From: Natronohydrobacter sp.
GTDB taxonomy: Bacteria; Pseudomonadota; Alphaproteobacteria; Rhodobacterales; Rhodobacteraceae
Assembly (NCBI GenBank): GCA_007123015.1
Contig: SKSL01000144.1
Location: 1 to 11,629 of the forward strand
Direction: 5' to 3'
Length of the DNA stretch: 11,629 nucleotides
The position numbers were made by a program, and so were the translations under genes. Shown piece after piece: positions 7,601 through 11,629 of this stretch; position 1 is the first letter of the stretch, and each line of letters starts with the position of its first letter. The notes below the pieces were generated by a model. That model was not told the origin of the DNA. It worked only from the letters and a program-made list of their open reading frames with translations, and made no database searches.

Positions 7601-10302
7601 CTGGCGGCAGCGCGGATATGCTGGTGGTGCTCTGGGGTCTCGAATATCTGGCGGATGGTGGCAATCATCGCGTCCCAATCGCCAAACGCGACTTCCCGCA
7701 GATAGCCCTGCCGCGCCAGATCGCCCAGATCCGAGATATCATTGGCGATGACGGCGGTTTCCATGGCAAAGGCGTCTGTGGCCTTGTAGGGCATCTGGTA
7801 ATGGCTGGCCGGGACACCGGGATCCAGCCATAGGATGACCAGATCCGCCGCCAGATTGATCCGCGCCATCTGCGTGCGATCCTGCGACGGCAGAACCGTG
7901 ATGCGCGCCCCGTGGCGTTCGATCAGCTCTTGCTGGTCCGGTGTCGGCCGCGATCCGACGAATAGCAGCTTGTAGGCCGGATCGCCCAGCCGGTCGACCA
8001 GTTCGACCAGTTCGTGAATGCCCTTGTGACGGCGCAAGAGCCCGCCAAACAGGATCACACGATCACTCTCGGCAAAGCCCAAGTCCTGCCGGATCGCAGC
8101 GCGATCATAGAAGGCGGGATCGTAGACCGCTTCATCCTTGAGATTGCGCAGATACAGGCAGGCATTGCCAAAATGTGCATCCAACCCCTTGTTATGTGTG
8201 ACCAGCACAGGCAGTTGCTGCGCAAGCGGCGAGAGCACTTGCGACCATGTCGCACTGTAAGGGCTGATCAGATCGGGCGGATGCGCCAGCGCGTGCGCGA
8301 ATGTCATTTCGGCATGCGTATCCGACGCCCTGGGGTCGGCGATCACGGTTTCCAGATCGTTGATTTCCAGGATCAGCGGCGTGCCGCGCAGTGCCTGCGC
8401 GAGCAAGGCCAGCCCCAGACTGGGCAGGCGCGGTTTGACGACATAAATGACATCGCCATCGATCTGTTCCAGCGCCATGCGCAGGGTTGCGAAGAATTCG
8501 GGAAAGTCGCTGCCGGGAAAATAGGCCGTCTCGAAGGACGGCGCGGCGTCTTTCAACGGCGGGAAGATCGGGTCTTCGAAGAACTGGAACGAGACCAGCT
8601 TGACCTGATACTGGGGTGCCAATGCCTCGGCGAGCGCGAACGCTTTCGAGAAATGGTTGCGCGACATGTCCCAGGACAGGATCGTGACGCGCTGGCCCAG
8701 CCGCGCCGGGTCGCAGGGCAGACCTGTGGATCTGTATTGCGCCAGATCCTGCTGGATGATCGGCAGCGGCGACATGTCATGCTGATGCTCAAGCGTGATC
8801 TGGCCCAGCGCCGCATTGCGCTGATAGAGCGCCGTGACCGCGCGCAACCGGATCGGATCGCGCAACCAAGTGTATTTCAGGATCACGGCATAATCCTGCA
8901 AACGCGGCAAATCCTGATTGAAGCCGCCAAACAGGTCGGACATTTCGCGCCGATGGGCAAAGCTGTTGAGGTCGATGTAATTCTTCAGATGCAGGCTTTC
9001 GGGGTCGAAATCGGGGCGCTGAAAGGACAGCAGGCTTGTCTGGACATCTGGCTCGACCCGGAAATCGATGAAATCACTGTAGAGCGTCGATTTGCCGGGA
9101 TGCTCTGCAAAGGCTGCGACGACCGCAGACAGGAAATGCGGATGCCAGATATTGTCACTGTCAAGATAAGTGATGATCTGTCCGCGCGCCTGCGCAAGCC
9201 CTGCATTCCGCGCACCCGCCGCGCCCGCTTTGGGCAGCCGCAGGTGGTGGATGCGTGCATCGGGATTCGCAGCGATCACATCAGCGCTGTGATCCGTGCT
9301 GGCATCATCACAGACCAGCAATTCCCAATGCGGCCAGCTCTGCTCGCGCACACTGCGCAGCGCATTGGCCAGAACCGCCGCGCGGTTATAGGTGGGCATG
9401 ATCACGGACACCAGCGGCGGCGAGCGCAGGGCCTTGGCGCGATCAACCGCGACCTGCAACTTCGCTTCGCTGGCGCGCAAGGCAGCACGCAGCCCATCGG
9501 GCAGTTCTGCAGGCGCGATCAATGCCAGCATCTGCGCGAATGTGCTGGAATGAAGCGGTTCGGGCAGGTCTGCGAGAAGGCTTTCAGGCTGCGCTGGGGC
9601 ATGCGCGCAGATGTCTGGGTCAGTTGCGCGCTGCGCCATGGCCCAGCCGCCCAGAGCGTCGAAGATCTGATTCAGGCCCGGTGACATCAAATGCCCGACT
9701 TTCAAGGGGGAGTGCAGCATTTCTGCCAGGCCCGGGCTGGGGGCGGTCCAATCTTGCGCAGTCAGGGCCTGAGCAGGGCGCAAATCCATGGACCCGTCAG
9801 CGTGATTGCGATCGCACTCTGGGATAGCAACGGCAAGGACGATCTCTGCGCCCCAAAGCAGTTGCGCCCAGAGCCCGGTCAGACCTGTCGCGAGGCAGAG
9901 CCGATCCAGCACAATGCGATCAACAGGTGCCTGCAGCACATGCTCGAACAATCGCGCTGCAAACTGGTCGTCAAAGGGAAGCACGGCCTCTTTCTTCGCA
10001 GCGTGTGGGCCCTGCGTGACCAGGCGCACCCCCCCGGCCTGCAGCTGCACTTCGGCATGATCAAGGATCAGCAGCTTGCTTGCCCGCAAACGGGCACGCA
10101 TGGCGATCAAGGCTGGTTCCAGTCCATCGCGCGCGTCCGGGTCCGTGCGCAGGGTCTGTGCGAGCAGGCCGATTGCGCCGACCGGATTCTGTGCCCGCAG
10201 AAGAGATTGCGCATCGCGCAGAATTGCTGAAGGGAAGCGTGAATTGGCCGTCATGCTGCACTTTATGGTTTTGAAGAAAACAGCCTTGCACAAGGCCATC
10301 AC
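4606..10302 (-). CDS. Giant multi-module glycosyltransferase with C-terminal alginate-lyase-family domain
   Basis: A single open frame of 1,898 codons with no internal stop, probably making a cytoplasmic glycan-assembly protein. Modules in order: (a) residues 17-295, helical, not recognised; (b) GT2 GT-A domain 296-510 with MPTYNRA (302-308), CDDASTD (331-337), GARNAGL (363-369) and DXD-type YLDSDN (379-384); (c) GT4-like GT-B domain 537-925 with FGGLLRRHKG (752-761), FVGSRP (781-786) and a divergent donor site PYKATDAFAMETAVI (838-852), where the usual Glu is Asp843; (d) degenerate GT-A-like module about 986-1135 with FASDEV; (e) GT-A-like module about 1201-1480 with NGARN (1326-1330) and LPWDGN (1344-1349); (f) alginate-lyase-family toroid about 1515-1865 with YWWPDP, DGLPYIRRDGE (1586-1596), NHHGT (1735-1739) and GVDLWGY (1810-1816). 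The residues I expect to be catalytic Arg and Tyr in (f) read Ser1785 and Asp1791. The first start is GTG 10302 followed by ATG; ATG 10254 (residue 17) is plausible because the codons before it look non-coding, and neither start has a good ribosome site. No signal peptide is visible. Sugars and linkage are unknown. Confidence 0.88.
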   Translation of the reverse strand: MMALCKAVFFKTIKCSMTANSRFPSAILRDAQSLLRAQNPVGAIGLLAQTLRTDPDARDGLEPALIAMRARLRASKLLILDHAEVQLQAGGVRLVTQGPHAAKKEAVLPFDDQFAARLFEHVLQAPVDRIVLDRLCLATGLTGLWAQLLWGAEIVLAVAIPECDRNHADGSMDLRPAQALTAQDWTAPSPGLAEMLHSPLKVGHLMSPGLNQIFDALGGWAMAQRATDPDICAHAPAQPESLLADLPEPLHSSTFAQMLALIAPAELPDGLRAALRASEAKLQVAVDRAKALRSPPLVSVIMPTYNRAAVLANALRSVREQSWPHWELLVCDDASTDHSADVIAANPDARIHHLRLPKAGAAGARNAGLAQARGQIITYLDSDNIWHPHFLSAVVAAFAEHPGKSTLYSDFIDFRVEPDVQTSLLSFQRPDFDPESLHLKNYIDLNSFAHRREMSDLFGGFNQDLPRLQDYAVILKYTWLRDPIRLRAVTALYQRNAALGQITLEHQHDMSPLPIIQQDLAQYRSTGLPCDPARLGQRVTILSWDMSRNHFSKAFALAEALAPQYQVKLVSFQFFEDPIFPPLKDAAPSFETAYFPGSDFPEFFATLRMALEQIDGDVIYVVKPRLPSLGLALLAQALRGTPLILEINDLETVIADPRASDTHAEMTFAHALAHPPDLISPYSATWSQVLSPLAQQLPVLVTHNKGLDAHFGNACLYLRNLKDEAVYDPAFYDRAAIRQDLGFAESDRVILFGGLLRRHKGIHELVELVDRLGDPAYKLLFVGSRPTPDQQELIERHGARITVLPSQDRTQMARINLAADLVILWLDPGVPASHYQMPYKATDAFAMETAVIANDISDLGDLARQGYLREVAFGDWDAMIATIRQIFETPEHHQHIRAAARRLYLRQFSYAAGRGAFAMAAYRAQTQISGPLAIAQDFAAEFNHFYRSLTGDSADFITLPAPPAQEQGHLMDMADPGDFTLSDPDGVAIILYATTLKRAQSTAERLLKRAGMAAHVVIALDRKGLGFTASLNMAAARLEMRYVVFASDEVYPTQGWLAAAQGHLDATGLGFLAFNGSRDLQGAACGMGRMDWLRGLYGGPILFPGYHGQQAAIELSAIARATGQFIDAPDATLVEGDSPPTTVNSETAEVSLFEKRFRQGFDGLAPRAALRDLAERYSVPWRGMANPAPQPAPRLIRPCAQNVILYRILGNDLSAHHSTGPTLENLRFMLTQDPRIEGCTRKFILNRIIDPDIEARIIALLDRHQLPWLRLPFDPEHYRRISFDVDIFGQPGFLSAPGYADLDPSEQDQAQSAVNRSKTLYAMNTNGARNMALLDGQGQAEWILPWDGNCFVTADSWDAIRADMQAQPGRKVFTVPMAHMRDRAALLQGGPIPEPIEEPQLIFRSGADLWFNEAVADGHGPKVELLRHLGVPGAWDSHEDAPWGPPCRPVAPPEGGVGQAGWAARLCSKPGALETEAAQATRQSGLVRTQAVLRALRQLDKRLAKAGPARLTSVNTDALDRTFAPEALVPGSRIMALRVRLTHMADQALERGPFSVTDKTSLPPSGNWQDYWHPAAYWWPDPHSPDGLPYIRRDGEPVPGTAPFAPGSDAYDRTRLQQLFDDSLILALASHVTGRSAYGAHAVAHLDRFFLDPATQMTAHLTYAQLRIGHNGNHGTPTGLIELKDVYHYLDALRLLHRQGVLCDQRLGQFQDWAGHYLDWLQASDQGRAARATPNHHGTCYDLQVSALAAFLDQTDLLYETLARAMGRIAEQFDADGLQPEELASQTTAHDCCLNVQSWINLAQLARVWGVDLWGYKARSGASLKQGAHWLLSHLHRPWPYPQAHAFDRNRFLPIWFAAQHHIADLPSLPEGIGSAQDAPPVFAPADGIRPFWNGDLT
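10283..10296. repeat. Short palindrome near the giant gene start
   Basis: GCCTTG and CAAGGC flank a central CA. If the giant gene starts at GTG 10302, this lies in codons 3-7. If it starts at ATG 10254, the palindrome lies in its leader, between the two divergent genes, and could be an operator. A 6-bp arm can occur by chance, so a function is only suggested by position. Confidence 0.25.
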
Positions 10303-10331
10303 GCGGAGCCCCGCGCTGACCTTATCTCTAT

Positions 10332-10337
10332 GTTATA
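10332..10337 (-). promoter_or_regulatory. Possible -10 box of the giant gene in an AT-rich island
   Basis: The stretch 10321-10345 is clearly AT-rich compared with the coding sequence on both sides. On the minus strand it contains TATAAC (10337-10332), a 5 of 6 match to TATAAT. No good -35 box is found 16-18 bases upstream; TTCTGC is the best there. Transcription from it would begin near 10325, just before either candidate start of the giant gene. The call rests on base composition and one hexamer. Confidence 0.25.
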
Positions 10338-10349
10338 TGCTATTCGGAC

Positions 10350-10369
10350 AAGAGGCAGAAGCCTCTTTT
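10350..10369 (+). terminator. Terminator-like hairpin upstream of the coiled-coil gene
   Basis: AAGAGGC (10350-10356) and GCCTCTT (10361-10367) form a perfect 7-bp stem with the four-base loop AGAA. The right arm runs into TT, so a short TTTT tract (10366-10369) ends the structure in the plus direction. No gene on the plus strand ends here. The hairpin may attenuate transcription into the coiled-coil gene, or stop antisense transcription coming out of the giant gene. The T-tract is short and efficiency is uncertain. Confidence 0.4.
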
Positions 10370-10491
10370 CCCGCAGTCCTGTCGCGTATATCCCTGCGCG
10401 CAGGGTTTCCAGCTTGCTGCGATTGCAGTACCACGACAGGCACCCGGGCTTGGAGTGGCAGAGTGCCGATAGAACAGAGAAAGACTTGGCC

Positions 10492-11553
10492 GTGCCGTCT
10501 GTAACCACCCCGCGAGATCAGGCCCAAGCTGTGGCGCAACCCTTGGGGGCGGCCGCATCAGGGCAACGCCCGCCTGTCCGGCTTGTGGTCCGCGCGGCCT
10601 GTCCCACGCGCGCCGCCGCGCTGCGCGATAGTCTTATGGCCATATTCTCCGCCCAAGCCGAGGGAAATGCGCCCGACGCACCCCTCTTGCACGATGCGCC
10701 CGAGATCCTGCTCGACGCTGATATGGCGCAAGGCGACAACAAGCCGCTTTGGTTGATATGGACTGATCTGGCCGCACTCCTTGCCCTGCGACTTGATCAG
10801 GGTCATGACGCCGGGGCGGTGCTGCGCGAATGGTGCGCCCATGCCCAGAGCATTCTGGACGATCTTGCGCAAGCGCCTCAGACCCGCAGTTTTCCAGAGA
10901 CAGCCCTGCTGGAAGACCCTTCTCAGGTCTTGCTGTGTCTGGGCGTCGATCAAGCGCCGCGCCCTGTCCTTCCGCCGCCCCCGGAGGCGAGCTATCGGCT
11001 GCTGGAACTGGCCTTGTTGCAGGCCAATCCCGATGCGGCTGCGCTGGCCGAACGCCTGCGCGCGCTGAGCGCCATATTGCCATCGGGACCAGCGCAATTT
11101 GCAGCGCAATGGCGCGTTTATCAGACGGGGATTGCGCGGAAGACAGAACTTGATGCCGAGAATTCCCATCTGCTCGATCAGCTTCTGGACCATCAAGCTG
11201 CGCTGGCAGAGGCCCGACAGGATCTGACAGATGCGCAGATCCGCGAGGCCGCCTTGCGTGAGGATATCGAGCGGCTTCTGGGACAGCTGCATGCCCTGCG
11301 CCAGTCGCGTGCTGCGCAGGAAAAGGCGCAGGCCGATTTGCAGAGCTTGCAGGCGCAGTTTGACGCGGCGCAGGCGGCCGCCTCGGCAGCGCAGACGCAT
11401 CTGCAGGCGGCGGTTGAAGAGCGTGACGCGCGCATCGAAGAGCAACAGGCGCTGCTGGCGGAAAGAGAGGCAGAGCTGCAGCGGATCCATGCGTCGAAAG
11501 CGTGGAAGCTGACTGCCCCGCTGCGATGGATCCGCGCGCAGTTGCGTCGCTAG
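10492..11553 (+). CDS. Coiled-coil protein of the polysaccharide locus, function unknown
   Basis: I do not recognise a catalytic family. From the GTG at 10492 the protein has 353 residues. Residues 29-215 look globular and mostly helical, with a Trp-rich stretch PLWLIWTDLAALLALRL (85-101). A long coiled coil rich in Gln, Ala, Glu and Arg follows (about 216-335). The C-terminus contains IHASKAWKLTAPLRWI (332-347), a short Trp/Pro motif that I recall from the ends of coiled-coil glycosyltransferases and other capsule-locus proteins of this group; that is memory, not a search. The frame is open back to ATG 10330, adding 54 residues. Those codons include rare TTA, AGA and AGG, span the terminator-like hairpin and look non-coding, so I prefer GTG 10492. 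No strong ribosome site supports either start. It diverges from the giant glycosyltransferase gene. A scaffold or length-control role in glycan assembly is a guess from context. Confidence 0.75.
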   Translation: MPSVTTPRDQAQAVAQPLGAAASGQRPPVRLVVRAACPTRAAALRDSLMAIFSAQAEGNAPDAPLLHDAPEILLDADMAQGDNKPLWLIWTDLAALLALRLDQGHDAGAVLREWCAHAQSILDDLAQAPQTRSFPETALLEDPSQVLLCLGVDQAPRPVLPPPPEASYRLLELALLQANPDAAALAERLRALSAILPSGPAQFAAQWRVYQTGIARKTELDAENSHLLDQLLDHQAALAEARQDLTDAQIREAALREDIERLLGQLHALRQSRAAQEKAQADLQSLQAQFDAAQAAASAAQTHLQAAVEERDARIEEQQALLAEREAELQRIHASKAWKLTAPLRWIRAQLRR

Positions 11554-11629
11554 ATCGCATATCGCCCCTTGCTCGGGCGTCGTGCTGGACCGTTAGGCTG
11601 CATGTGCTTCAGGGCACACCGATGCGCCC

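Noticed and set aside
8014..9684. A 556-codon open frame on the plus strand
   Set aside because: It lies wholly antisense to the GT2 and GT4-like domains of the giant gene. Its translation is dominated by Arg, Gln and Asp without any motif, as expected for the mirror of a GC-rich gene.
10558..11490. Two long minus-strand frames (about 310 codons) opposite the coiled-coil gene
   Set aside because: The plus frame has heptad-like coiled coil and a recognisable C-terminal motif. The minus frames are Arg/Leu/Gln-rich mirrors without motifs.
11563..11579. Hairpin CGCCC/GGGCG ten bases after the coiled-coil gene stop
   Set aside because: A 5-bp GC stem with a 7-base loop and no T-tract is too common in GC-rich DNA to call a terminator.
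11554..11629. Possible start or end of another gene at the right edge
   Set aside because: The 76 bases are too short and show no motif or ribosome site on either strand.
1..11629. Insertion sequences, CRISPR arrays, tRNA or rRNA genes
   Set aside because: I saw no transposase frame, no regularly spaced direct repeats and no tRNA-like or rRNA-like sequence anywhere in the window.

Overview
The window looks like part of a surface polysaccharide (capsule) locus from an alphaproteobacterium, probably of the Rhodobacterales/Paracoccaceae type. The reasons are a high GC content, strongly GC-biased third codon positions, frequent GTG starts, and an ABC-type capsule exporter next to glycosyltransferases and a coiled-coil protein. 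The taxonomic call is inference from style; no rRNA or other taxonomic marker is present.

Layout, left to right. (1) Minus strand, 1-1352: a family 2 glycosyltransferase whose C-terminus lies beyond the left edge. (2) Minus strand, 1438-2265: a KpsM-like ABC-2 permease. (3) A 117-base divergent intergenic region, 2266-2382, with three alternating copies of one inverted-repeat arm and a possible promoter toward kpsM. (4) Plus strand, 2383-3825 and 3839-4495: a KpsE/CtrB-like inner-membrane copolymerase with a Pro/Gln-rich N-terminal tail, then the KpsT-like ATPase, 13 bases apart. (5) A 110-base convergent gap. (6) Minus strand, 4606-10302: one uninterrupted gene of about 1,898 codons. It carries a GT2 domain, a GT4-like GT-B domain, two further GT-A-like modules and a C-terminal alginate-lyase-family (PF05426-like) toroid. 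(7) A second divergent region around 10254-10492 with an AT-rich island and a terminator-like hairpin. (8) Plus strand, 10492-11553: a coiled-coil protein ending in a motif I associate with capsule-locus proteins. The last 76 bases hold no supported gene.

How the genes fit together (inference): the two glycosyltransferase proteins would build the glycan on the cytoplasmic side. The KpsM/KpsT transporter, coupled to the KpsE-type copolymerase, would export it. No outer-membrane channel (KpsD/Wza) and no Kdo-linker transferases (KpsC/KpsS) are in the window, so assignment to the Kps pathway rests on the exporter alone.

The most unusual object is the multi-module protein. It joins synthesis modules to a lyase-type domain in a polypeptide with no recognisable signal peptide. 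The lyase domain also appears to have lost two residues (Arg and Tyr) that I expect to be catalytic, each explicable by a single base change.
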